Shown piece by piece: positions 1 through 6,133 of a DNA stretch of 14,353 bases. This DNA is from Desulfatitalea sp. (GTDB taxonomy: Bacteria; Desulfobacterota; Desulfobacteria; Desulfobacterales; Desulfosarcinaceae). The first letter of the stretch is position 1, and every line of letters starts with the position of its first letter. The stretch spans positions 1-14,353 of the forward strand of contig JAGTVD010000135.1 of assembly GCA_018224505.1 (NCBI GenBank). The letters are read 5' to 3'. The notes beneath the pieces are model-generated. The model was not told the DNA's origin. It made no database searches and saw nothing but the letters and a program-made list of their open reading frames with translations. The position numbers and the translations under genes are program-made.

Positions 1-2
1 AT

Positions 3-200
3 CCGCTGTTGACGCCGGTGGGCGACTACGCCGAAGCGGCTTCCTTTTACCGGCGTTTGTTCGAAGCCCCCTGTCGGCGGCCGCCTCGGACCCTGCTTGA
101 GCTCGGCAGCGGCGGCGGCCACATTGCCGCCCATTTAAAGGCAGCGCTGGCCTGTACTCTCGTCGACCTGGAACCGGCCATGCTCGCGTTGAGCCGCTGA
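3..200 (+). pseudogene. Truncated class I SAM-dependent methyltransferase (N-terminal fragment)
   Basis: The reading frame is already open at the left edge, so the true start lies outside the window; a TTG at 9 is only an internal possibility. The visible part reads GDYAEAASFYRRLF and then the SAM-binding motif I, LLELGSGGGHIAAHL, followed by the acidic end of beta-2, LVDLEPAMLALSR. It then stops at 198-200. Class I methyltransferases of this type normally continue for well over 100 residues with motifs II and III. Here the next gene's ribosome-binding site begins only two bases after the stop, so the rest of the fold is absent. I read it as a remnant left by a deletion. It could conceivably be expressed, but it could not form a complete methyltransferase. 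Confidence 0.7.
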
Positions 201-214
201 CGGAGGGGCCTGAC

Positions 215-979
215 ATGAACGGAGCCCCACCGCGCTTCTGGTCGATCTTTTTCGAACTCTATGAGTCGCTCCCCAGGCAGGGACCAGGCAACCGCGCCTG
301 CGCTGCGAGGGCGCTATCTTTCTGTCGGGATCTGCCGTCCACGCCAACAGTGCTCGATCTGGGCTGCGGCGTCGGCGGGCAGACACTCCATCTCGCCGAA
401 CTCACATCAGGGCCCATCGTTGCCGTGGACAGCCATGCGCCGAGCATCGAGCGCCTGCGTGCGGCGGTCGCTGCGCGGGGGCTCTCCGAGCGGATTCGGC
501 CTGTGGTCGGCGACATGGCCAAACCTGGGCTGCCGTCCGCGAGCTTCGACCTCGTCTGGTCCGAGGGGGCTTTATACAACATCGGTATCGAGAACGCCTT
601 GCGTGTCTGCCACGGGCTGCTGCGCTCCGGCGGCTACCTTGCTTTCACCGACGCGGTTTGGCGCAAGGAGAACCCACCGCCCGAGGTTAAAGCGAGCTTC
701 GAGGATGACTATCCGACCATGGGCCGAGTACCAGAGGTCCTGGTTGCAATCGAAAGATGCGGCTTGGCGCTCATCGGCCACTTCACCCTGCCGGACGAGG
801 CGTGGTGGGATGATTTCTACACGCCGATGGAGATTCGTATCGAGGATCTGCGCGGCACGTACGCGGACGACGACGAAGCGCTCGCCGTACTTGATCAGCT
901 CGCGCAGGAGCCCGCCATGCACCGGAGGCACTCAGACGACTATGCCTATGAGTTCTTTGTGGTGCGCCGGGTGGGCTGA
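215..979 (+). CDS. Class I SAM-dependent methyltransferase, substrate unknown
   Basis: This 254-residue protein has a Rossmann-type methyltransferase core. Motif I is VLDLGCGVGGQTLHLAE (about residues 46-62), the acidic residue ending beta-2 is in VAVDSH (about 69-74), the adenine-site motif is VVGDMAKPGLP, and motif II/III is FDLVWSEGALYNIG followed by LLRSGGYLAFTD. A roughly 100-residue C-terminal extension containing LPDEAWWDDFYTPME is typical of small-molecule methyltransferases rather than rRNA or DNA enzymes. The ATG at 215 has a good ribosome-binding site, GGAGG at 202-206. It follows directly on a broken methyltransferase of the same fold, so the two were probably neighbours in an older cluster. 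The gene is visibly more GC-rich than the rest of the window. The methyl acceptor cannot be told from sequence. Confidence 0.85.
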   Translation: MNGAPPRFWSIFFELYESLPRQGPGNRACAARALSFCRDLPSTPTVLDLGCGVGGQTLHLAELTSGPIVAVDSHAPSIERLRAAVAARGLSERIRPVVGDMAKPGLPSASFDLVWSEGALYNIGIENALRVCHGLLRSGGYLAFTDAVWRKENPPPEVKASFEDDYPTMGRVPEVLVAIERCGLALIGHFTLPDEAWWDDFYTPMEIRIEDLRGTYADDDEALAVLDQLAQEPAMHRRHSDDYAYEFFVVRRVG

Positions 980-1089
980 ACGAACCGGCATCCTTGTGCG
1001 CTGCGTTTTTCGGATTCTGGCGGCGATGCCCTTGGCGGAGATGCTGGCACTCCAGGCATGCCCGACCAAAATGGGTTGCTTTAATTACC

Positions 1090-1134
1090 AGAAAATGGCA
1101 ATTTTCTCTTTAACCATAAGGCTCTATAAGCCTT
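1090..1134. other. Two small hairpins in the 980-1168 intergenic gap
   Basis: The gap after the methyltransferase holds two perfect inverted repeats. AGAAAAT (1090-1096) pairs with ATTTTCT (1101-1107) around the loop GGCA, and AAGGCT (1118-1123) pairs with AGCCTT (1129-1134) around CTATA. Neither has a clear T-run, so a terminator role is uncertain. The second hairpin touches the ATG at 1136, which argues against that ATG as the start of the next gene. I see no RNA gene or further coding sequence in the gap. Confidence 0.35.
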
Positions 1135-1168
1135 CATGGGAATCAATAGAACCCGAAAGGATCTCTCC

Positions 1169-1345
1169 TTGCCCAACGAATCGGATTCAATCAAGTGCGT
1201 GGATGATACCGAACCATTCGTTCTCAACATACCCTGTCGGTTGATCGAGAGGGCGCAAAAGTATGCCGATGAACATGGCAACACTGTTACAGGTGTCGTG
1301 ATCGAGGCTCTGGATGCACTGCTGGGGGGACGAACGGTCAGGTAA
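1169..1345 (+). CDS. Small ribbon-helix-helix-like protein
   Basis: From the TTG at 1169 the product is 58 residues. Its second half, FVLNIPCRLIERAQKYADEH followed by GNTVTGVVIEALDALL, has the pattern of a MetJ/Arc/CopG ribbon-helix-helix fold: a short beta strand (VLNIP), an amphipathic helix with a basic face, a turn at G-N, and a second helix. Such proteins are dimeric DNA binders, often antitoxins or plasmid/phage regulators. I chose the TTG because AAAGGA (1156-1161) sits 7 nt upstream. An in-frame ATG at 1136 has no ribosome-binding site and lies against a hairpin. No toxin gene is adjacent, so this is an orphan regulator rather than an evident toxin-antitoxin pair. The fold call rests on pattern only. 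Confidence 0.5.
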   Translation: MPNESDSIKCVDDTEPFVLNIPCRLIERAQKYADEHGNTVTGVVIEALDALLGGRTVR

Positions 1346-1440
1346 ACAAACTATAGACACAGGGCTAAAGGGGCATGACCCAAAAACAACATGCACAGGG
1401 CCACCTACGGTGGGCCGGAGTAACGTGGTGAACTAAAATA

Positions 1441-1776
1441 ATGATCCAGGCAAATAAAGATCGACGCGACAAGGCGCGTATTGCATTCCATATTCCAATC
1501 GTTGTCATTGGTGTTAACGAGAAGGCGCAAATTGCTGATTTTAGCCTGAGCGGATTTTTTATTCAAATCGATACCACAGCGGCACTTAAGGAAGGTCGAC
1601 AGGTTCGACTGGCAATGAGGTTCCCGCATCAAAAGAATTTAACCATCATTAAAGCTAAAGTCGTACGCACTGGAGAAAATGGTTTCGGTTGCCAGTTCGT
1701 AGATCTGGATCCAGTCGTTCATGCGTTGCTGGAAAAAAACTTCGATATCTACAGCGCGACACTTCCGATAGAATGA
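1441..1776 (+). CDS. PilZ-domain protein, putative cyclic-di-GMP receptor
   Basis: This 111-residue protein is essentially one PilZ domain. The N-terminal arginine motif RRDKAR (residues 8-13) supplies the RxxxR element (R9, R13). DFSLSG (33-38) is the DxSxxG element with D33, S35 and G38. These two motifs bind cyclic-di-GMP in this family. The rest, with KAKVVRTGENGFGCQF near 71-86, fits the PilZ beta barrel. There is no attached output domain, so it probably acts by binding a partner, as many stand-alone PilZ proteins do in motility or surface attachment. The ribosome-binding site is weak (GTGGTGA at 1425-1431). The neighbours (a ribbon-helix-helix-like protein and an HU protein) do not reveal a target. 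Confidence 0.85.
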   Translation: MIQANKDRRDKARIAFHIPIVVIGVNEKAQIADFSLSGFFIQIDTTAALKEGRQVRLAMRFPHQKNLTIIKAKVVRTGENGFGCQFVDLDPVVHALLEKNFDIYSATLPIE

Positions 1777-1853
1777 TTCCGGTGTAAACGTATGGCGCAT
1801 TCTTCAGAGTTGATAGGATGGTGCCTGTTAATCGAAAATCGGAGAATCTCATC

Positions 1854-2129
1854 ATGACCAAACACGATCTCATCCAGGCGCTCAAGGAATCCAGCAACCT
1901 TACCAAGCTCGAGGCAACCAAATGTGTCGAGCTGTTTTTCAACAGCATGGCCGATGCCCTTTTAAAGGGTGATCGGGTTGAGATCCGAGGCTTGTGTTCA
2001 CTGCATGTCAAGGAATACGAATCATACACCGGGCGCAATCCGAAGACCGGCATGGAGGTCACGGTAAAGGCCAAGCGGTTGCCGTTTTTCAAGGCGGGGA
2101 CCGAGTTGAGAAAGCGTGTGGATGGCTAA
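1854..2129 (+). CDS. HU/IHF-family DNA-bending protein
   Basis: The product is 91 residues, the normal size of HU and IHF subunits. The N-terminal helical dimerisation part (TKHDLIQALKESSNLTKLEA) is followed by the signature region VEIRGLCSLHVKEY (about 42-55) and the DNA-intercalating arm YTGRNPKTG (58-66), in which P63 is the conserved intercalating proline. The usual GFGSF turn is changed to GLCSL, including a cysteine. I placed the start at the ATG at 1854, 8 nt after GGAGA (1841-1845). A longer frame beginning with GTG upstream would add 12 residues not found in the family. It would act as a dimer in nucleoid structure. Whether it is HU-like or an IHF subunit cannot be decided here. Confidence 0.9.
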   Translation: MTKHDLIQALKESSNLTKLEATKCVELFFNSMADALLKGDRVEIRGLCSLHVKEYESYTGRNPKTGMEVTVKAKRLPFFKAGTELRKRVDG

Positions 2130-2220
2130 GGGGGTATAGAAAAGATGCTGTCCTATTCCAACCAATCCTTACATACCGGAATTTTACAATAGTACCGCTA
2201 CGCCCAAGCCAAAACGAGTA

Positions 2221-2288
2221 ATCGGTCTGGACACGCGATCCGGAGTTGGAAGTGATCCCGACCTGCGAAGTACTCGGGATCGGTCTGG
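2221..2288. repeat. Inverted repeat flanked by a 10-bp direct repeat
   Basis: GATCCCGA (2254-2261) and TCGGGATC (2274-2281) form a perfect 8-bp stem with a 12-base loop, just upstream of the lipoprotein gene. The 10-mer ATCGGTCTGG occurs at 2221-2230 and again at 2279-2288, overlapping the end of the stem. It could be the transcriptional end of the HU gene, an operator, or a short mobile-repeat scar. No T-run follows it. Confidence 0.4.
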
Positions 2289-2310
2289 TGCCGTGGTGAA
2301 AGGAGATTCG

Positions 2311-2955
2311 ATGAAAATTAGACTGGTCATTCTCTGGGTCATGATTCAAGGGCTCATGGGCTGCAGTACCGTGTACTATGGGACTATGGAAAAACTCGGT
2401 GTGCACAAGCGCGATATCATGGTTGATCGCGTGAAAGATGCGCGCAACAGCCAAAATGAAGCGAAGCAACAGTTCCTGACCGCGTTGGAGCAATTCAAGA
2501 GCGTGGTGAATTTTAAAGGTGGCGACCTTGAAAAGGAATACAAAAAGCTCAACGCGACGCTGCAGAAAAGCGAATCCAGGGCCGACGATGTGCGCAAACG
2601 CATACGTGCGGTCGAGGACGTCTCCGGTGCACTTTTCAGTGAATGGCGGTCGGAAATCAAGCAATACAACAACGAAACGCTGCGGAGGTCGAGCCAGCAA
2701 AAATACGACGCTACGAAGAGGAAATATGAGGCACTCATCGTGGCGATGATGAACGCCGAAACGAAGCTGGAACCGGCACTCGTCCCGCTGCGCGACCAAG
2801 TCCTGTTCATGAAGCACAATCTTAATGCCAGGGCAATTGCCGGACTGAGCGAGGAATTGGTCAGTGTTCAGATGAATGTGGACAAACTCGTGCGCGACAT
2901 GGAAAGCGCTATTGCCCAAGCCGATGCGTTCATTGCATCTCTGCAAGCAGAATGA
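2311..2955 (+). CDS. DUF2959-family lipoprotein
   Basis: This 214-residue protein begins with a lipoprotein signal peptide: K2 and R4, a hydrophobic core, and the lipobox LMGC with Cys18 as the lipidation site. The mature part matches the DUF2959 family: MEKLGVHKRDIMVDRVKDAR, then FKSVVNFKGGDLEKEYKKLN, a central coiled-coil-like stretch, and the well-conserved DQVLFMKHNLNARAIAGL near the C terminus. The family has no assigned function; a membrane-anchored, mostly helical periplasmic protein is expected. The ATG at 2311 is preceded by AAGGAG (2299-2304); a GTG at 2293 lies upstream of that site and is unlikely. Its stop overlaps the start of a decayed ABC ATPase in an ATGA arrangement, suggesting former translational coupling to a transporter. 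Confidence 0.85.
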   Translation: MKIRLVILWVMIQGLMGCSTVYYGTMEKLGVHKRDIMVDRVKDARNSQNEAKQQFLTALEQFKSVVNFKGGDLEKEYKKLNATLQKSESRADDVRKRIRAVEDVSGALFSEWRSEIKQYNNETLRRSSQQKYDATKRKYEALIVAMMNAETKLEPALVPLRDQVLFMKHNLNARAIAGLSEELVSVQMNVDKLVRDMESAIAQADAFIASLQAE

Positions 2956-3286
2956 TTATAGAAACCGGCAATGATCTGTGCGTCGGCGCCTTGGCGCAGC
3001 AGCTTGATGTTTCAAAACCGGCCGTCTCTGGGATTTCGTTCAGTGTCCGGCAGGCGAGATGTTCGGCTTTCTCGGTCCAAACGGTGCTGGCAAAACCACG
3101 ACCATCAACATGCTGACAGGCCTGGCGCGGCCTGACGCCGGTAAGATAAAGATCGGCGGCATCGATTGCATCAAAACATTACGGGGTGCCCAGCACATGC
3201 TCGGGGTGTTGCCGGATGAAATAGCATTCTGCATGTTTCTTTTTTGGCTGAGCCTGCAGAACGTCCGCAAGCGCTGTATTGTCTAA
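2952..3286 (+). pseudogene. ABC transporter ATP-binding protein, frameshifted and truncated
   Basis: An ATG at 2952 overlaps the DUF2959 stop (ATGA). Reading from it gives an ABC N terminus ending in AVSGISFSVRQ. The homology then moves to another frame: GEMFGFLGPNGAGKTTTINM contains the Walker A motif GPNGAGKT, and LTGLARPDAGKIKIGGID and QHMLGVLPDE follow. The switch is explained by one lost base near 3053: CAGGCGAG stands where CAGGGCGAG would keep the frame. Beyond PDEIA (about 3228) the sequence no longer resembles the family. The Q-loop region onward, the ABC signature LSGGQ, Walker B and the H-loop are missing, and the frame ends at 3286. The gene cannot make a working ATPase and looks like a 5' remnant. 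Confidence 0.8.
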
Positions 3287-3342
3287 AGACTTAAAGTTTC
3301 CAATGATATGTGCCAAAATAACAAAAGAAGGGGGCTTGCAAA

Positions 3343-3690
3343 ATGGAAAAAGTTGCTCTGTTCGTTTTCAATGGCGATCCCATGTGTTTTATCCATGTTC
3401 TTTTGAATGCCTTGGAAATGGCAGCAAAGGGGAAAAAGGTCCAGATAGTGATCGAGGGTGCTTCAACGAAGCTTTTACCCGATCTGGCAAGGAAGGAAAA
3501 CCCGCTGCATAGCCTTTGGGGGAAGGTAAAGGAAAAGGAACTGGTGGCCGGTGTTTGCAAAGCATGCTCAAATAAGACCGGCACTTTAGAATCGGCAAAA
3601 GATCAGAACCTGGCCTTGTTGGACGAAATGCAAGGACATCCATCTATCGCAAAGTATCAAGATGAGGGTTACGTCGTAATTACGTTTTAA
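3343..3690 (+). CDS. DsrE-like cytoplasmic protein
   Basis: This 115-residue protein has no signal peptide and opens with an alternating strand/helix pattern, KVALFVFNGDPMCFIHVLLN, then KKVQIVIEGASTKLLPDLA and a C-terminal GYVVITF strand. This is the layout of the small DsrE/DsrF-like alpha/beta fold. Proteins of this particular type occur as hypothetical or DsrE-family proteins in anaerobes. Three cysteines stand out: C15 in the first helix, and C72 and C75 in GVCKACSNKTGT, a CxxC arrangement that could carry a persulfide or a redox disulfide. The ribosome-binding region is the G-rich AGAAGGGGG ending about 10 nt before the ATG. It is intact although genes on both sides are decayed. A role in sulfur relay is only an inference from fold. 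Confidence 0.7.
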   Translation: MEKVALFVFNGDPMCFIHVLLNALEMAAKGKKVQIVIEGASTKLLPDLARKENPLHSLWGKVKEKELVAGVCKACSNKTGTLESAKDQNLALLDEMQGHPSIAKYQDEGYVVITF

Positions 3691-3701
3691 CGCTTCTCTC
3701 C

Positions 3702-3743
3702 AAAATTTCGGTGACGTAGGCGTCAGTAATTGAAATTTTATTT
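3702..3743 (+). terminator. Nested hairpin after the DsrE-like gene
   Basis: AAAATTTC (3702-3709) pairs with GAAATTTT (3732-3739). Inside it TGACG (3712-3716) pairs with CGTCA (3721-3725) around the loop TAGG. The sequence runs on as TTTTATTT, giving a short U-rich tail. The position 12 nt after the stop fits a factor-independent terminator, though the outer stem is AT-rich. Confidence 0.5.
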
Positions 3744-3784
3744 GCTGTGAACGACATTGGACCCCTCTGCGGCATCCGCAAATC

Positions 3785-3996
3785 GGTAAAGCTGCGGCGG
3801 AGGGCTGCCCGCCAAAGGTGGCCGCCGGCATGCATGTCGGCAACGTGCCGGGCCATGAGGGGAAAAACACCTTCTGCCCCAACTGCGGCAAACGCATCAT
3901 TCATCGCATCGGCTTCATGGTGTCGGAAACCCATCTTGCCGACGGCGCCTGCATCTCAACGGTCACCAGATAGGCATCATGAAATCAAAAGGATAG
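3785..3996 (+). pseudogene. AmmeMemoRadiSam radical-SAM enzyme, C-terminal remnant
   Basis: In the frame of codon 3830-3832 the translation reads HVGNVPGHEGKNTFCPNCGK followed by RIIHRIGFMVSETHLADGAC. GNVPG, the first CxxCG pair and RxGF are the hallmark C terminus of the AmmeMemoRadiSam radical-SAM protein family (related to pyruvate formate-lyase activating enzyme). The frame breaks after the second Cys position, with a stop at 3971. The expected tail continues one frame over as GHQIGIMK (3961-3984) to a stop at 3994. The radical-SAM core with its CxxxCxxC cluster motif is absent upstream. Both the missing 5' part and the late frameshift mark it as a dead remnant. No Memo or AMMECR1 partner gene is visible. 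The left boundary is approximate. Confidence 0.75.
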
Positions 3997-4086
3997 ACCC
4001 TGTTCCCGGCCCTCGATCGATCTGTCGAAAGTTGAGTGATCCACAGGTGACGGAACGCTTTCGCAATTTTGCATATAAAAAAAGAG

Positions 4087-4114
4087 TTGACGGAATCATT
4101 GTTAAAAATGTTAT
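4087..4114 (+). promoter_or_regulatory. Candidate sigma-70 promoter of the TRAP operon
   Basis: TTGACG (4087-4092) and TGTTAT (4109-4114) are separated by 16 bases, about 50 nt before the first TRAP gene. The surroundings are AT-rich. The segment GTTATT (4110-4115) recurs inverted as AATAAC (4137-4142), which could be an operator or a leader hairpin. Matches are 5/6 and 4/6 to consensus, so this is plausible only. Apart from this and the radical-SAM remnant I see nothing between 3744 and 4165. Confidence 0.4.
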
Positions 4115-4165
4115 TGGAATGCAAATTTTGAATCGTAATAACCCTTAAAAACAGAGAGGATATCC

Positions 4166-4663
4166 ATGGGTCGACTGGGAAGGCTGATTGCACTTCTGAT
4201 TCTGCCGCTCATTGCCATCATCGTGTACAGCGCTTTGAAATCTTATTTTTTTAGATCCCCTCCCATTTGGACCTTTGAAATGTCGCTGTTTTTGTTCGGG
4301 GGTTTCTTTATGCTTGGGTCGGCATACTGCCATATGCAGAAAAAGCATGTCGCCGTGGATATCATCAACCATTATCTCCCCGCCCGATGGCGCAGGGTTC
4401 AGGGCGTTTTTTCCGAAACCGTCGTCCTTTTCGTTGCTGTTGTCCTTATCTGCGTCAGCGTGCCGAGTGCCTGGCACTCGACGCTTATCGGCGAACGATC
4501 CATCCTGCAGACACCTTTCAATCCATACATATGGTGGTTTCGTTGGATTATTCCCATCTCCTGTTTTTTGATTGCGGTACAGGCTTGTATTGATATTTTT
4601 GCCCATATCAGGGGTACATCGGAAATTTCCCACGATAGCGATCCGCTGCAGGAGACAAAATAA
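4166..4663 (+). CDS. dctQ: TRAP transporter small membrane subunit (DctQ family)
   Basis: This 165-residue protein has the usual size and four membrane helices of a TRAP small subunit: roughly residues 7-24, 37-56, 81-103 and 123-147. The loop after the second helix contains HMQKKHVAVDII (56-67), which matches the conserved HxxVD motif of DctQ proteins. The ribosome-binding site AGAGAGGA lies 5 nt before the ATG. The stop codon is immediately followed by the ATG of the large subunit, so the two are translated together. In this family the small subunit forms the membrane complex with DctM and helps dock the periplasmic binding protein. The system is driven by a sodium or proton gradient, not ATP. 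Confidence 0.9.
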   Translation: MGRLGRLIALLILPLIAIIVYSALKSYFFRSPPIWTFEMSLFLFGGFFMLGSAYCHMQKKHVAVDIINHYLPARWRRVQGVFSETVVLFVAVVLICVSVPSAWHSTLIGERSILQTPFNPYIWWFRWIIPISCFLIAVQACIDIFAHIRGTSEISHDSDPLQETK

Positions 4664-5968
4664 ATGTCACCTCTGTATATGTTTCTGGCGCTTGTACCGC
4701 TGTTGGTGGCGGGTGTTCCCATCGCTTTTGCCCTGGCGGCCGTTGCCATTGTTTTCTCATATTACCTTTGGGGTCCGGGCGCCCTGAACATTCTGGTTTC
4801 CGCAACCTGGGGAACCATGAACAATTTTGTCATTATCGCCATCCCCCTGTTCATTTTTATGGCTTACATTCTACAAAAGACGAACGTCGTGGAAGACCTG
4901 TATGACACCTTCTACAAGTGGTCCGGGCCACTGCGTGGCGGCTTGGCTATAGCGACGATTCTGGTGGGAGCCATCCTCGGGGCTGTTTCGGGAGTGGTCG
5001 CCGCCGGGGTTATCGGTCTGGGGCTGATCGGTCTGCCGCAGATGCTCAAGCATGGTTACAACCGACGCGGGGCGTTGAGTGCTATTCTGGGCGGCGGCAC
5101 CTTGGGACAGTTGATTCCTCCGAGCACGAATATGATTCTATACGGTGTGGTAACCGGCGTATCCATTGGCGGTCTTTTTGCCGGTGGCATTTCCGCAGGT
5201 GTTGTTTTAGCCACCCTTTATATTATCTACGTGTTTGTCCGTGGTCTGATAGATCCCGACTTTGCGCCCGCGTTGCCTCCCGATGAGCGTGCAACCTGGA
5301 AAGAGAAATTTATTTCCTTGAAAAATGTCATATTGCCCGCGTTGCTGATTGTTATTGTGCTCGGCTCTATTCTGCTGGGAATGGCAAGCCCGACGGAAGC
5401 GGCGGCTTTTGGTGCCGCGGGGGCGCTTTTTGTGGCTTTGATTAAATGGCGTTTAACCTGGAAGATTGTTTACGATACTTGCCATGAGACCTTGAGTGTT
5501 ACCGCCATGGTCGGATGGATGATGATCGGCGCCAGTGCTTTTGGATCTGTTTTCTCCGGTCTTGGCGGGAATGCGCTTGTCGCCGATTTCGCGATGAATA
5601 TGCCCGGCGGTCCGAACATGGTCTTTGTCGTTGCCGCCGTTTTTATTTTTCTGATGGGAATGTTTCTTGAGCCGGGCGCCGTTATTTTTCTCGCCGTGCC
5701 CATTATTGCGCCCATTCTCGTTACCCAGGGTTTCGATCCCCTCTGGATCGGCCTGGTTGTCAATGTCATTCTCCAAAGTGCCTATATTTCGCCGCCGTTC
5801 GGGTTCAGTCTTTTCTATTTAAAGGGTTGTACGCCTCCAAGTATTGATATTGTCGAGATTTACAAGGCCTGTGTGCCCCTGCTTTTTCTGCAGGCCGTTT
5901 GTGTTGTCATGATATTTCTCTTTCCGGACATTGTTTTGTGGCTGCCCAGATATCTGTTCAATTTGTAA
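4664..5968 (+). CDS. dctM: TRAP transporter large membrane subunit (DctM family)
   Basis: This 434-residue, strongly hydrophobic protein has around a dozen membrane segments by eye, as expected for the transport channel of TRAP systems. Family signatures are visible: ILGAVSGVVAAG (about 104-115), LPQMLKHGYNRRG (124-136), GQLIPPSTNMILYG (148-161) with the conserved PPS, SIGGLFAGGI (167-176), and near the end YISPPFGFSLFYLKG. The start directly follows the DctQ stop without a spacer, with AGGAGA (4651-4656) inside the end of dctQ as ribosome-binding site. The protein carries out ion-coupled import of the substrate delivered by the binding protein encoded downstream. Confidence 0.95.
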   Translation: MSPLYMFLALVPLLVAGVPIAFALAAVAIVFSYYLWGPGALNILVSATWGTMNNFVIIAIPLFIFMAYILQKTNVVEDLYDTFYKWSGPLRGGLAIATILVGAILGAVSGVVAAGVIGLGLIGLPQMLKHGYNRRGALSAILGGGTLGQLIPPSTNMILYGVVTGVSIGGLFAGGISAGVVLATLYIIYVFVRGLIDPDFAPALPPDERATWKEKFISLKNVILPALLIVIVLGSILLGMASPTEAAAFGAAGALFVALIKWRLTWKIVYDTCHETLSVTAMVGWMMIGASAFGSVFSGLGGNALVADFAMNMPGGPNMVFVVAAVFIFLMGMFLEPGAVIFLAVPIIAPILVTQGFDPLWIGLVVNVILQSAYISPPFGFSLFYLKGCTPPSIDIVEIYKACVPLLFLQAVCVVMIFLFPDIVLWLPRYLFNL

Positions 5969-6133
5969 GGATAATGTTGTTTTGAGGAGCACCTTTACTC
6001 CGCTTTACTCCGCATGAAAGAAAGGAGGGATCGTATTGCAAAGTGTCGTGTAGATTGATCCGGTTGCTTTGAAAAACCCAAATGCAACAAAGCACGTCAT
6101 TGGTTCGAATAACTATAAAAAAGGGGTGATACA
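5969..6133 (+). other. Leader between dctM and dctP with repeats and an orphan ribosome-binding site
   Basis: This 165-nt gap separates the membrane and binding-protein genes. It holds a tandem 10-bp repeat, CTTTACTCCG twice at 5993-6012. A perfect AAAGGAGG (6021-6028) is followed only by very short frames, for example a 5-codon one from the TTG at 6035. An inverted repeat pairs TGCTTTG (6065-6071) with CAAAGCA (6088-6094). I found no convincing promoter. A hairpin here could protect or attenuate the message so that the binding protein is made in excess, which is common in transporter operons. Confidence 0.4.

Noticed and set aside
261..1244. 327-residue plus-strand frame overlapping the methyltransferase
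   Set aside because: It overlaps a gene with clear SAM motifs in another frame and is rich in Arg and Ser, as expected for a shifted GC-rich frame.
1391..1421. GGCCACC...GGTGGGCC imperfect hairpin before the PilZ gene
   Set aside because: One extra base breaks the stem and no T-run follows; too weak to call a terminator or riboswitch.
2089..2946. 285-residue minus-strand frame across the lipoprotein gene
   Set aside because: The opposite frame encodes a DUF2959 lipoprotein with a lipobox and its own ribosome-binding site.
3747..4148. 133-residue plus-strand frame from 3747
   Set aside because: It runs out of frame through the radical-SAM remnant, where frame 2 has the CPNCGK homology; it has no motif of its own.
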